Positions 27,434 through 36,285 of a DNA stretch of 64,000 nucleotides are shown here, piece by piece; positions within the stretch are counted from its first letter, which is position 1; every line of letters begins with the position of its first letter. The translations under genes and the position numbers were made by a program. The notes under the pieces are model-generated. The model made no database searches. It was not told the DNA's origin and saw only the letters and a list, made by a program, of their open reading frames with translations. The stretch spans positions 5,114 to 69,113 of the forward strand of contig CAMQBR010000006.1 of assembly GCA_946999045.1 (NCBI GenBank), written 5' to 3'. The DNA comes from an uncultured Prevotella sp. GTDB lineage: Bacteria > Bacteroidota > Bacteroidia > Bacteroidales > Bacteroidaceae.

Positions 27434-28456
27434 ATGCAGCAAACAGATGCAGTTTTACAAACTGAGGGGGTAGACTCTATACCTATTCGTACGATAAAAA
27501 TAAAGAGAGTAAAGGAGCTTACCCCTGCTCAGATATTGAAGCGGTTGCCAAAAGATGCTACACCAGCACAGCAAGACTCTGCTGTCCAGGTAAATATAAA
27601 GCCTTGTAAAATACATTGGAGCACGCAGCCCGATACTTTACATTTACCAGGACAACCTGTTCCCAATAGTTATCGTAATTTTAAATTATCGCCCTGTTAC
27701 AAAGAATCATTCTTTGTTAAAAGTACTTTCTTTCATCCAGAATTGAAAGGCGGACGTGCAGGAGTGGCAGGAGACCCTGTACCTTATACTATTGCTAACG
27801 ATAATTTGGTAACAGGTATGCTGTTGGTATGCTTTATATTGGGAGCATTAGCATTATCTAACTCGTATCGCTTTATAGCTCGACAGCTAAAAAACTTCTT
27901 TTATCAACCACAGGGCAAGACAACGGTGATAACCGAAACGGCAAGCGAAATAAGGTCGCAGTTCTTTTTTGTATTGCAAACCTGTCTGTTGTTTTCACTT
28001 ATTGTTTTCTTTTATACTCGTGCGCAGGGAGTAGATTCCTTTATTATAGAACATTATCAAGTAATAGCCATCTATACAGGAGGATTCTTGTCTTATTTCT
28101 TGTGCATAGGCATAGCTTATTGGTTTGGTAACTGGGTGTTCTTTGAACGAAAGAAAAATGAACAATGGATGAAGTCAAAACTTTTTCTTATCGCTATAGA
28201 AGGAGTTGCATTGTTCCCTATTGTTATGTTACAGTCGTACTTCGATGTAGCTGTGCAAAGTGCAATAGTTTATACCGCAATCATTATCTCTTTAATTAAA
28301 ATACTGACACTTTATAAGTTGTATGCTATCTTTTTCAGACAAAGGGGCTCTCTTCTGCAAATAATTTTGTACTTTTGTGCGCTCGAAGTTATCCCGATGT
28401 TTATTATGTGGGGCGTATTTGAAGTTGCAAATGATTATTTGAAAGTAAATTATTAA
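27434..28456 (+). CDS. DUF4271-type membrane protein
   Basis: Integral membrane protein of 340 residues, unknown function. The first 110 residues are hydrophilic and proline-rich (MQQTDAVLQTEGVDSIPIRT). From about residue 125 on there are six or seven membrane helices, including LVTGMLLVCFILGALALSN, FVLQTCLLFSLIVFFYTRA and SAIVYTAIIISLIKILTLYK. I assign DUF4271 by its appearance and because such proteins regularly precede hemD in Bacteroidetes. It starts six bases after metK stops and ends eight bases before hemD, so the three are almost surely co-transcribed. Confidence 0.8.
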   Translation: MQQTDAVLQTEGVDSIPIRTIKIKRVKELTPAQILKRLPKDATPAQQDSAVQVNIKPCKIHWSTQPDTLHLPGQPVPNSYRNFKLSPCYKESFFVKSTFFHPELKGGRAGVAGDPVPYTIANDNLVTGMLLVCFILGALALSNSYRFIARQLKNFFYQPQGKTTVITETASEIRSQFFFVLQTCLLFSLIVFFYTRAQGVDSFIIEHYQVIAIYTGGFLSYFLCIGIAYWFGNWVFFERKKNEQWMKSKLFLIAIEGVALFPIVMLQSYFDVAVQSAIVYTAIIISLIKILTLYKLYAIFFRQRGSLLQIILYFCALEVIPMFIMWGVFEVANDYLKVNY

Positions 28457-28463
28457 GACACTG

Positions 28464-29216
28464 ATGATCAAGAAAATTTTAGTTTCACAACCTAAACCTA
28501 CAAGTGATAAATCACCATATTATGACATTGAACGCGAATATGGTGTGAGATGCGTCTTTCGTCCATTTTTCAAAGTAGAAGGTCTCTCTGTAAAAGAGTT
28601 TCGTCAGCAGAAGATAAATATCTTAGATTATTCGGCTATTGTATTTACCTCTCGTCATGCTATTGATCATTTCTTTACGTTGGCTAAAGAAATGCGCATT
28701 ACGATTCCTGAAAACACAAAGTACTTTTGTGTCATAGAGACCATAGCTCTATATATACAAAAGTATGTGCAGTATCGTAAACGCAAGGTGTTTTTTGGGA
28801 CAACAGGTAAGATAGCCGACTTGGTTCCTGTTATGGCAAAGCATAGGGGTGAAAAGTATTTGGTACCTATGAGTAGTGTTCATAACGATGATGTGAAAAA
28901 CTTGTTGGATGCAAAGAAACTCAATCACACTGAGTGTGTGATGTATCGTACTGTAAGCAATGATTTAACAGAGGAAGAAGCAAAGGGGTTTCAATATGAT
29001 ATGATTGTGTTCTTTAGCCCTACGGGTATTAAGGCTCTGCAAAAGAATTTACCTGATTTTGAACAAGGCGATACAAAGATAGCAGCTTTTGGCCCTGCTA
29101 CCTGTAAAGCCGTAACCGAGGTAGGCTTTACATTAGACTTAAAAGCACCAGATAAGGAGAATCCATCAATGACCAGTGCATTGAAGGCTTATCTAAAAAA
29201 ACATAATAAAAAGTAG
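28464..29216 (+). CDS. hemD: Uroporphyrinogen-III synthase
   Basis: Closes the hydroxymethylbilane chain into uroporphyrinogen III for heme and other tetrapyrroles. It has 250 residues, starting MIKKILVSQPKPTSDKSPYY. The two-domain HemD pattern is weak in sequence, as always in this family, but recognisable: YSAIVFTSRHAIDHFF at about residues 56-71, CVMYRTVSN linking the halves, and YDMIVFFSPTGIKALQKN at about 179-196, with FGPATCKAVTEVGF after it. The location behind a DUF4271 gene and before rnpA supports this. No other heme gene is near, so it may serve the heme of FrdC and other cytochromes. Confidence 0.85.
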   Translation: MIKKILVSQPKPTSDKSPYYDIEREYGVRCVFRPFFKVEGLSVKEFRQQKINILDYSAIVFTSRHAIDHFFTLAKEMRITIPENTKYFCVIETIALYIQKYVQYRKRKVFFGTTGKIADLVPVMAKHRGEKYLVPMSSVHNDDVKNLLDAKKLNHTECVMYRTVSNDLTEEEAKGFQYDMIVFFSPTGIKALQKNLPDFEQGDTKIAAFGPATCKAVTEVGFTLDLKAPDKENPSMTSALKAYLKKHNKK

Positions 29217-29220
29217 CCAA

Positions 29221-29622
29221 ATGCCATTTGTCGGTCCTTTTACATTGGGTAAAGGGGAGCGCATTTACAGTAGAACGCTGATAGAAAAGCTCTTTAATGG
29301 AAGCGACCGCAAATCGTTTTCGGCATATCCATTGAGGGTAGTGTATACTCTTGTTGAATGTAAAGAGCAGAATGTACCCGTCAAAATGATGGTGAGTGTA
29401 TCAAAAAAACACTTTAAGCGTGCCGTGAAGCGCAATCGTGTAAAACGACAAATAAGAGAGGGTTACCGATTACAAAAGCAATTGGTGATGGATGCAATGA
29501 ACAATAAGCCCAACCAACAATTGCTGTTAGCCTTTATATGGTTAGCCGATGATATATATGATACTAGGCATATAGCACAACAGGTAAGGCGGCTACTCAA
29601 CAGAATAGTAGAGAAAGTATGA
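29221..29622 (+). CDS. rnpA: Ribonuclease P protein component
   Basis: Protein partner of RNase P RNA in 5' maturation of tRNA. It has 133 residues. The signature KRAVKRNRVKRQIREGYRLQ at about residues 62-81 is the RNA-binding helix. The N-terminal part has LGKGERIYSRTLIEKLFNG. It overlaps yidD by four bases (ATGA), a normal arrangement. RNase P RNA itself is not in this window. It is not next to rpmH here, unlike in many other phyla. Confidence 0.95.
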   Translation: MPFVGPFTLGKGERIYSRTLIEKLFNGSDRKSFSAYPLRVVYTLVECKEQNVPVKMMVSVSKKHFKRAVKRNRVKRQIREGYRLQKQLVMDAMNNKPNQQLLLAFIWLADDIYDTRHIAQQVRRLLNRIVEKV

Positions 29623-29870
29623 GGGTTATCAAGCTACTGGTATATGGCATTATGTGGATACTCAAGTGGATATTGTTGTTACCTATTTTGTTTTACCAAA
29701 AATGTATTACTCCCTATACGCCTGCTTCGTGCCGATTTACTCCTACATGCTCTGAATATGCTCGGCAAGCCATTATAAAGTATGGACCTTTTAAGGGCTT
29801 GGCTCTATCGGTATGGCGTATCTTGAGATGCAATCCTTGGGGTGGTAGTGGATACGATCCAGTGCCGTAA
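29619..29870 (+). CDS. yidD: Membrane protein insertion efficiency factor YidD
   Basis: Small membrane-associated protein of 83 residues that aids YidC-dependent insertion of membrane proteins. The hydrophobic N-terminal helix (YGIMWILKWILLLPILFYQK) is followed by the family core SCRFTPTCSEYARQAIIKYG at about residues 37-56 and LRCNPWGGSGYDPVP at the end. The three cysteines typical of the family are all present. It starts within the rnpA stop codon, so the two are translationally coupled. Confidence 0.96.
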   Translation: MRVIKLLVYGIMWILKWILLLPILFYQKCITPYTPASCRFTPTCSEYARQAIIKYGPFKGLALSVWRILRCNPWGGSGYDPVP

Positions 29871-29931
29871 GTTTCTCTATAAATGAGGCCCCACATATAT
29901 AATACTAACGAAAAAATATAAAATTGATTCG

Positions 29932-31233
29932 ATGACAAAGAATTTTGTTGAAGAACTGAAATGGCGTGGCATGTTGGCACAAATCATGCCAGGCACAGAA
30001 GAGTTTCTTGAAAAGGAAATGGTGTCGGCTTATTTGGGTACAGATCCTACGGCAGACTCATTACATATTGGACATTTGTGTGGTATTATGATGCTTCGCC
30101 ATTTGCAACGTTGCGGGCACAAACCCTATCTTTTGTTGGGCGGTGCAACAGGTATGATAGGCGACCCTTCTGGAAAAAGCTTGGAACGTAATTTGTTAGA
30201 TGCTGAAACTTTATATCACAACCAAGAGTCTATTAAGAAACAGGTTTCTAAGTTCCTCGATTTTGACGGTAATGAGCCTAATAAAGCGGAGTTGGTAAAC
30301 AATTACGACTGGATGAAGAACTTCAAATTCCTTGATTTTGCTCGTGAGGTGGGTAAGCATATCACAGTTAACTACATGATGGCAAAGGATAGTGTGAAGA
30401 AACGTTTGAATGGTGAAGCTAATGATGGATTGTCATTTACTGAGTTTACCTATCAGTTGTTGCAGGGTTACGACTTCTTGTATCTATATCAAAAGTATGG
30501 AATAAAACTGCAATTAGGTGGTAACGACCAATGGGGTAACATGACAACTGGTACAGAGTTGATTCGACGTACACTCGGAAACGAGCAAGCAGCTTATTGC
30601 TTAACTTGTCCTTTGATAACCAAAGCCGATGGGAAAAAGTTTGGTAAGACAGAGAACGGCAACATTTGGTTAGACAGAAATCGTACTACTCCATACGCTT
30701 TCTATCAGTTCTGGCTGAATGTAAGTGATGAGGATGCAGAAAAATACATCAAGATATTTACATCGCTTGATAAAGAAACCTTTGATGCTTTAATAGCTGA
30801 ACACAAACAAGTCCCAGGCAGACGCATACTGCAAAAGAGTTTGGCTCAAGAGGTTACTATCATGGTTCACTCTCAAGAAGATTTGGATATGGCTATCGAA
30901 GCCAGCAATATATTATTCGGTAAGGCTACAAAAGACAGCTTAACCAAACTGGATGAGGCTACATTCCTGGATGTTTTTAATGGTGTTCCTCATTATACTG
31001 TTGATAAGGGGCAACTCGGAACAACTGCTGTTGACTTCTTTACACAAGAGGAGATGGAGATATTCCCAAGCAAGGGCGAGATGCGTAAGTTGGTAAAAGG
31101 AGGTGGCGTATCGCTGAATAAAGAAAAACTAACTGCTTTCGACCAAGTTATTTCTGCCGAAGACCTTATCGATGGTAAATATCTGTTGCTACAACGTGGT
31201 AAGAAAAACTACTTTCTCATAACAGTAAAGTAA
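29932..31233 (+). CDS. tyrS: Tyrosyl-tRNA synthetase
   Basis: Charges tRNA-Tyr. It has 433 residues. The HIGH motif is in ADSLHIGHLCG at about residues 39-49, and the KMSKS-like motif is KFGKTENG at about 235-242. The tyrosine-binding stretch LQGYDFLYLY is at about 177-186. The C-terminal S4-like RNA-binding domain (from about 360) contains MRKLVKGGGVSLNKEKL. It lies 61 bp after yidD and may belong to the same transcript, which ends at the long hairpin 31277-31345. Confidence 0.97.
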   Translation: MTKNFVEELKWRGMLAQIMPGTEEFLEKEMVSAYLGTDPTADSLHIGHLCGIMMLRHLQRCGHKPYLLLGGATGMIGDPSGKSLERNLLDAETLYHNQESIKKQVSKFLDFDGNEPNKAELVNNYDWMKNFKFLDFAREVGKHITVNYMMAKDSVKKRLNGEANDGLSFTEFTYQLLQGYDFLYLYQKYGIKLQLGGNDQWGNMTTGTELIRRTLGNEQAAYCLTCPLITKADGKKFGKTENGNIWLDRNRTTPYAFYQFWLNVSDEDAEKYIKIFTSLDKETFDALIAEHKQVPGRRILQKSLAQEVTIMVHSQEDLDMAIEASNILFGKATKDSLTKLDEATFLDVFNGVPHYTVDKGQLGTTAVDFFTQEEMEIFPSKGEMRKLVKGGGVSLNKEKLTAFDQVISAEDLIDGKYLLLQRGKKNYFLITVK

Positions 31234-31276
31234 TTTAGAAATAGTGCTTTTACTATTTACATAGTTCATTATGCAT

Positions 31277-31345
31277 GACCTATATCTCATTATGTTAGCT
31301 CCTTACGAGGAGCACATATACAATGAGACATAGGTCTTTTTTTTT
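31277..31345 (+). terminator. Long terminator hairpin after tyrS
   Basis: GACCTATATCTCATTATG pairs with the mirrored arm, which includes CAATGAGACATAGGTC, and AGCTCC/GGAGC closes the tip. A run of nine T follows. The stem is unusually long, about 25 pairs with a few bulges. Confidence 0.85.
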
Positions 31346-31366
31346 ATTGACCTAAATTGAGTTGAA

Positions 31367-31458
31367 ATGAGAAAAATAATATTGCTGTGTGCTTTGTTCT
31401 TTCCCTTTGTTTTATTGCGCAGCAACATCTTAGTAAGACTGCAAAATATTTAGAGGCA
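31367..31458 (+). pseudogene. Truncated 5' remnant of a secreted-protein gene
   Basis: The frame from 31367 reads as a signal peptide, MRKIILLCALFFPFVLL. A single missing base after it breaks the frame (the direct frame ends at 31453). In the shifted frame the typical cleavage site and mature start AQQHLSKTAKYLEAG can be read. This ends exactly where foldback repeat copy 3 begins (31459). I read it as a gene lost by insertion or deletion next to the repeat. The identity of the original protein cannot be told. Confidence 0.6.
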
Positions 31459-31529
31459 GGTTCTATAAATTACCACCGCACATAGTCATAAAATTTACTC
31501 TTTTACTATATGGGATAATTTATAGAACC
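31459..31529. repeat. Foldback MITE-like repeat, copy 3 (short derivative)
   Basis: GGTTCTATAAATTACCACCG at the left and ATAATTTATAGAACC at the right define a 71-bp version. Most of the core, including the TAGCTCGCTA palindrome, is missing. What remains is a near-palindrome made from two similar ends. It adjoins the truncated gene at 31367-31458. Confidence 0.85.
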
Positions 31530-31564
31530 ATACATAGCCTACTTCCATAATTCAAACGAAAGAA

Positions 31565-32797
31565 ATGAACGCTCAAATCATAAATTTTATCCAACAACAT
31601 TGTAAAGACGATGTGCAACAATTAGCACTTCAGAGTAAAAAATATCCTGATGTAGATATGCCATTGGCATTACAACAGATAGCAGGGTGGCAAGCTGCTC
31701 AACATAAACTGCCTACATGGGCTACCAACTTGAAACTAATTTATCCGCCACATCTGTCTATGGAGCAATGTTCTTCCGAACAAACCGCTCGATATAAGGT
31801 GAAATTGGTGCAGCAGGTGTGTTCTCATCTAAAAGAAAACAAATTGTTACCTTTTGGAAGTGCTAACATTGCTACATCCTTAGTTGATTTAACAGGAGGT
31901 TTTGGAGTAGATTTCTCCTTTATGGCCTCGGCTTTTCATAAAGCGGTTTATGTAGAGCAACAGCAAGTGCTATGTGATATTGCACAACACAACTTCCCTT
32001 TATTAGGGATTAATAATGCCACGGTTGTTTGTTGTGATAGTGCTCAATATTTACAAAGCATGCCAGTTTCAACAATTATTTTTATTGATCCTGCTCGTAG
32101 AGATGCACATGGTGGCAAAACTGTAGCTATATCCAATTGTACTCCCAATCTGTTAACCTTGTTGCCTTTGCTCTTATCCAAGAGTTTGTTTACACTTGTA
32201 AAGCTCTCTCCTATGTTAGATTGGCACCAAGCGATAGCACAACTTAACGAACAAGAGAATTGTGTTCGGCAAATTCATATTGTTTCAATTAACAACGAGT
32301 GTAAAGAACTCTTGCTGGTGTTGAGCAAAAAGTGGCAAGAACCCCTTTCTTTACATTGTGTCAACAACGATGAGGTGTTTGTTTCCTATCCTCAAAATCA
32401 GTCTGTTTCTGTATCTGCCAATGAAGTTATCTCAGCACAATATATCGGTCAATATCTGTACGAACCCAATGCTTCTATCATGAAAGCTGGTTGTTTTTCT
32501 GCATTAGTACAACAATATCCTATCAAGAAGATAGCTCCCAACTCTCATTTGTTTATTTCTTCATACAATATAGATAACTTCCCTGGCAGAAAATTCCAAA
32601 TATCCTCCTGTTCTTCAATGAACAAAAAAATGCTAAAGGCGCAGCTATCACATATAAATAAAGCCAATATCACCGTTCGCAACTTTCCCTTAACTGTAGC
32701 TCAATTACGCCAACGCTTGCATATTAAGGAGGGGGGAGGCATCTATATATTCGCCACTACCGATGCCACCAAAAAGCATTGGTTGCTTATTTGTTGA
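31565..32797 (+). CDS. Class I SAM-dependent methyltransferase with THUMP-like C-terminal domain
   Basis: It has 410 residues. The SAM motif I is SLVDLTGGFGVDFSFMAS at about residues 100-117. A second motif, AVYVEQQQVLCDIAQHNFPL, follows, and the catalytic-loop region TIIFIDPARRDAHGGKTVA at about 171-189 contains the DPAR pattern seen in nucleic-acid methyltransferases. The C-terminal 60-80 residues resemble the small THUMP-like domain found with these proteins. RNA is the likely substrate, by family, but the target is unknown. The gene stands alone between foldback repeat copy 3 and the surface-lipoprotein locus. Confidence 0.85.
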   Translation: MNAQIINFIQQHCKDDVQQLALQSKKYPDVDMPLALQQIAGWQAAQHKLPTWATNLKLIYPPHLSMEQCSSEQTARYKVKLVQQVCSHLKENKLLPFGSANIATSLVDLTGGFGVDFSFMASAFHKAVYVEQQQVLCDIAQHNFPLLGINNATVVCCDSAQYLQSMPVSTIIFIDPARRDAHGGKTVAISNCTPNLLTLLPLLLSKSLFTLVKLSPMLDWHQAIAQLNEQENCVRQIHIVSINNECKELLLVLSKKWQEPLSLHCVNNDEVFVSYPQNQSVSVSANEVISAQYIGQYLYEPNASIMKAGCFSALVQQYPIKKIAPNSHLFISSYNIDNFPGRKFQISSCSSMNKKMLKAQLSHINKANITVRNFPLTVAQLRQRLHIKEGGGIYIFATTDATKKHWLLIC

Positions 32798-32895
32798 ATT
32801 TACGCTTATGGCTTCTCGTTCCTAAAAACAGGTAAGATGTGGCTGCATTTTTAAGTTAAATCTATCTTATTAATCTTTTTTTTTTAGATAACGTG

Positions 32896-32925
32896 CTTGT
32901 GTTCATATATAAATACTTAACTTTG
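32896..32925 (+). promoter_or_regulatory. Promoter of the surface-lipoprotein locus
   Basis: CTTG at 32896-32899 and TAACTTTG at 32918-32925 with a spacer of 18 fit the Bacteroidetes consensus. The first gene downstream starts at 33394, so the leader would be about 465 nt. Confidence 0.6.
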
Positions 32926-32929
32926 CACG

Positions 32930-33393
32930 CATAAATAAAACATAAAGCTATAATAGCTCTTTATGCTATGATGTAAAGAGTAATGTGTAAGGTAATGGAT
33001 ATTTTTTTCAGTGTATATATGTATAAACCAAAACAATATGGTGCGTTATGCTTAAGCACAGGTTTAGCTTGCCTAAAAGGCTTGGGTAAAAAGATATATA
33101 CATTAGGTTTATTGTTAATATTAGTTATTACCCCCCCCATTATTTAACCTTTTTTATCAATTTACAATTAAAAGTGCTTATTCTCGGTCTTCTTCATAAG
33201 GCTGAGCAGGGCTGTATTGTCGTGTCTCTGGATATGTTATGTTTAAAAAAACATCTCTTTTCTTTTGCTAAACGAATAGGTTTTAAGCTCTTAAAAAGGC
33301 TAAGGGTTATGCTTTATAGCTTATGTATTACGTATAAATGCTTATATAAAAATATTTCATTACAAAATAATAATTTTTCAAAATTTAAAAAGC
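32930..33393 (+). other. Long untranslated leader with a C8 tract
   Basis: No credible gene lies here; short frames such as 33174-33443 are AT-rich and have no family features. The leader holds a run of eight C at 33131-33138 in otherwise AT-rich DNA, and the small inverted repeat TAAAAGGCTTGG/GCTTAAGC is weak. The length and the homopolymer suggest post-transcriptional control or phase variation, but this is inference. Confidence 0.4.
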
Positions 33394-33606
33394 ATGCAAA
33401 AGGACAGCAAAAAAAAGTGTTTGTATATACCGCCTATCTGTAAGGTAATACATATGGAAGCGTCTAATATGATGGAGGTTTCTGGTAACTTGGGAGGTTT
33501 TCAATATGAAAGTACTTTGAACGGAGAAGGAGGTGATGGCCCACAAAACTCTGGTAATAGAAGTGCTGAAGAAGAAAATGATATAATACATTATATAAGG
33601 AAATGA
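33394..33606 (+). CDS. Small protein ahead of the surface lipoprotein
   Basis: It has 70 residues, starting MQKDSKKKCLYIPPICKVIH and continuing with MEASNMMEVSGNLGGFQYES. The pattern of a basic N-terminus, IPPICKVI, a short segment ending in SG, then a Gly, Asn and Glu-rich tail, resembles small proteins I associate with Bacteroides and Prevotella surface loci. The function of such proteins is not known to me. There is no signal peptide or membrane helix. Its TGA overlaps the ATG of the next gene (ATGA), so the two are translationally coupled. This is the main reason to accept it as real. Confidence 0.65.
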   Translation: MQKDSKKKCLYIPPICKVIHMEASNMMEVSGNLGGFQYESTLNGEGGDGPQNSGNRSAEEENDIIHYIRK

Positions 33607-36176
33607 ATAAGATGCAGATACTATTAAGACAGCAAACTATGGTTAAAACATTAGGGATAATGATGGTTTTTGCAGTTGCTAATATCATGTTTGTCTCATG
33701 TGCAGATGAGAGTATAGCTGAGAAAACTAATACTTTAGACAAAGTAAAGGGCAAGGAAAGCATTGAGCTGGCACAGTCTACTGTTTCCATAACAGCAGAT
33801 GCAGGAATGCAGTTGCCTGATGTAAGTAAGCCTATAGACCCTACTATAGAGCCAACAAGCCGTGCTGTTTCTCTAAACGAGAAATATATGCCTTTAGCAG
33901 AAGGCTCTGAGCTTAAAGCAAGAGTTTTTATTGTTAAAGCGCCTAAAAACGCAAGAAAGAAGATAGGTTGGAGCGATGCCATTGACCCTAAAGATATTAT
34001 TTTAGGTGCTGGAGAGCTGGAATGGGACATACAACAAACTATGCCCGGTGGTGGTGTTAGGTTATATTCTACAAAGGAAGTAACTTTTCACTGGCTTAAA
34101 GGTAATAAGAAAGTGAATATTAATAAGGGAGAAGATTGGTATATATGTGGTATTATAGGAGGAGAATATAATAAGGAATATGATGAAGCGCGTAAAGATA
34201 CTATAAATAATGATAAGGCTACTTGTAAGCTTGCAGAGAGGCTTTATCATTTCTATGTAGACTTCGATCCTAACCATTCGCCTAAGCATAACACTATAGA
34301 TAGTAAAGGACACATACAGGTAACAGCACCGTTTACAACGGGGTGGACTAAGTTAGACATAAAAGAAGACAACAAGATAAGCTTGCATCAGTGGAACTTT
34401 AAACCTATGGGAACGCTGTTACATTTTCGTATTAAGCGCGATGAGAAGTTGGTGCCACTTGAGGCATGTAGATATACTTTTGCCAGCTCGCAGCTTACGG
34501 CTAATGGCGGATTTCTTATGATGCCACAAACTATGATTAGAACAAAAGATGATGACTTAAAAGAAGATTACACAGCAGGGGTAGACTGTGAGATACGCCC
34601 ATGGACTAACAGCATAGTAGGTAACTTTTACTGGAATTATGTAGACGATATGCATCCGCATTTTAATAACACTTCCAATCAGACGGGATACGAAGAAAGT
34701 AAACATGCTAATGATTGGGGTCCTGCTATATATGAGTATAGATATACCTTTGACGCAAACGCTATGCGTAAAAATAACAAGACTGGTTATGACGACTTTT
34801 ATGTATGGGGTATGCCTGTGCCTCACACAGAGCAGGTGGGTACCTCGCAGATGACTGCCGAACGTGGAGGCTTTATGCTTGGTTGTAAGCAGAAAAAAGG
34901 TAGAAAATACGATTATGCTAACGAATGGCTTTATGCAGCTAAAGAGCGTGAACTAAAGTCGGGGGAATATAATATTTTCGACTTTAAGCAAAAGCAAGGA
35001 AAAGCCTTCTTGGTAGAGCTTGGAGTATGCCGCCCACGGTATAGCACTATGGAAAATAAAAAGCTAAAATATCCATGGGCAAACCCTCTTGAGCGTCTTG
35101 CTGTAACTAATAGCCGCACAGAGAGTAAGGGCTTTCAAGGAGAAAACACTCAGCATGTTAATGAAAATGGTAAAGGGTATGTATATGATTGGTCAGTTAA
35201 GGGTGGTCAGTTTAAGATGCGCTTTGTTAAGAAGGATAGACGCTATTTGCCTGAAGGCTATCATGTACCAAGCGGTGAGGACTTTGGAATAGTCTTTCCT
35301 AATAATATTAATATTAAAGGCACAACTAAAATGGAATTGCATAACGACTTTGTAAACTATCCTGATATAAAGTCAGCACCTAACCCATACTATGAGCTAT
35401 ATAGCCCTAACGAAGATGACCCAAGAGATTTTATTGTTGCTTCGACCACAAATCCTGATGAAAATGAAAACAAGTATTGGCAAACCAGACCATTGTTTTA
35501 TAGCTACTATATGCATAACCCTAACAACCCTCTTGAGTTTTATGCTATACGCTTTTGTGGTGAAAACAAAGAGGCTTCAAAGGCAGAGAATAGAAACCAT
35601 AGCATCATAGGTAACCGTTACAGATGTGTGTATCGTTGGCGTGTGCTTGATGCAGGAGATAATAAGCACCCATTAAGCAACGACAAGCAGGGTATGCGTA
35701 TTGTGGTGCAGAGCCGATGGATAGGGCATGCTAATGTTAGCGTAAAAGATATTATAGACGAGCGTTGGTGGGGTAAGTGTTCGACGGATAACCCTTTATA
35801 TAAAGCAGATTGTTACCGTGTGCTGCCTGCTGTGGGGTATCCATATGTTATATCAGGTCTTTATAACATTACTTACTTCTCAAGGACGCGGTGGCTTTAT
35901 AAAAAAGGATACGGCAGTAATCCTGCTGAAGATGATGATGATACTCATAATATAAGTTTCTGTTATAGAGCTTATAATAGGAACGGATTTGTTCGTAAGC
36001 ATTGGGAGAGCAATAAACAACACTATGGTGTACGCTTGGTAACTGATATAAGCACTGACGAGTTCGGACCGCTTGCGCCACGCAACAGTCAAAGAGATAT
36101 GTATGAAGGCAGACTTATTCACCGCCCAGAAGACGATGGGAAAAGTGATTGGACTTATCCCGTAAAAAAGAAATAA
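33603..36176 (+). CDS. Large surface lipoprotein, fimbrillin/FISUMP-like
   Basis: It has 857 residues. The N-terminus is a lipoprotein signal ending in IMFVSCADES; the cysteine at about residue 33 would be lipidated. Residues of about 200-450 are a beta-rich region comparable in feel to Bacteroidetes fimbrillin or Mfa-type proteins. The C-terminal third has LPEGYHVPSGEDFGIVFP and, at its end, HYGVRLVTDISTDEFGP, close to the start and end patterns of FISUMP (fibrobacter-succinogenes major paralogous) domains. A role as surface adhesin or fimbria-related component is inferred. It is the second gene of a two-gene unit and is followed by a strong terminator. Aromatic and charged residues are unusually frequent. 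Confidence 0.65.
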   Translation: MNKMQILLRQQTMVKTLGIMMVFAVANIMFVSCADESIAEKTNTLDKVKGKESIELAQSTVSITADAGMQLPDVSKPIDPTIEPTSRAVSLNEKYMPLAEGSELKARVFIVKAPKNARKKIGWSDAIDPKDIILGAGELEWDIQQTMPGGGVRLYSTKEVTFHWLKGNKKVNINKGEDWYICGIIGGEYNKEYDEARKDTINNDKATCKLAERLYHFYVDFDPNHSPKHNTIDSKGHIQVTAPFTTGWTKLDIKEDNKISLHQWNFKPMGTLLHFRIKRDEKLVPLEACRYTFASSQLTANGGFLMMPQTMIRTKDDDLKEDYTAGVDCEIRPWTNSIVGNFYWNYVDDMHPHFNNTSNQTGYEESKHANDWGPAIYEYRYTFDANAMRKNNKTGYDDFYVWGMPVPHTEQVGTSQMTAERGGFMLGCKQKKGRKYDYANEWLYAAKERELKSGEYNIFDFKQKQGKAFLVELGVCRPRYSTMENKKLKYPWANPLERLAVTNSRTESKGFQGENTQHVNENGKGYVYDWSVKGGQFKMRFVKKDRRYLPEGYHVPSGEDFGIVFPNNINIKGTTKMELHNDFVNYPDIKSAPNPYYELYSPNEDDPRDFIVASTTNPDENENKYWQTRPLFYSYYMHNPNNPLEFYAIRFCGENKEASKAENRNHSIIGNRYRCVYRWRVLDAGDNKHPLSNDKQGMRIVVQSRWIGHANVSVKDIIDERWWGKCSTDNPLYKADCYRVLPAVGYPYVISGLYNITYFSRTRWLYKKGYGSNPAEDDDDTHNISFCYRAYNRNGFVRKHWESNKQHYGVRLVTDISTDEFGPLAPRNSQRDMYEGRLIHRPEDDGKSDWTYPVKKK

Positions 36177-36256
36177 CCATTTTTTTTATAGTTAGCTGTT
36201 ATGGTAAAAGAAAGGCATGTGGTGTATGCACATGGGCATAAATATACGAATTGCTT

Positions 36257-36285
36257 AAGGCTGGTTATTAACCAGCCTTTATTTA
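36257..36285 (+). terminator. Terminator of the surface-lipoprotein locus
   Basis: AAGGCTGGTT-ATT-AACCAGCCTT is a perfect stem followed by TATTTATTTTA. It lies 80 bp after the lipoprotein stop. Confidence 0.9.

Noticed and set aside
33174..33443. 89-residue frame upstream of the surface-lipoprotein locus
   Set aside because: It overlaps the better-supported small gene at 33394 in another frame and shows no family features.
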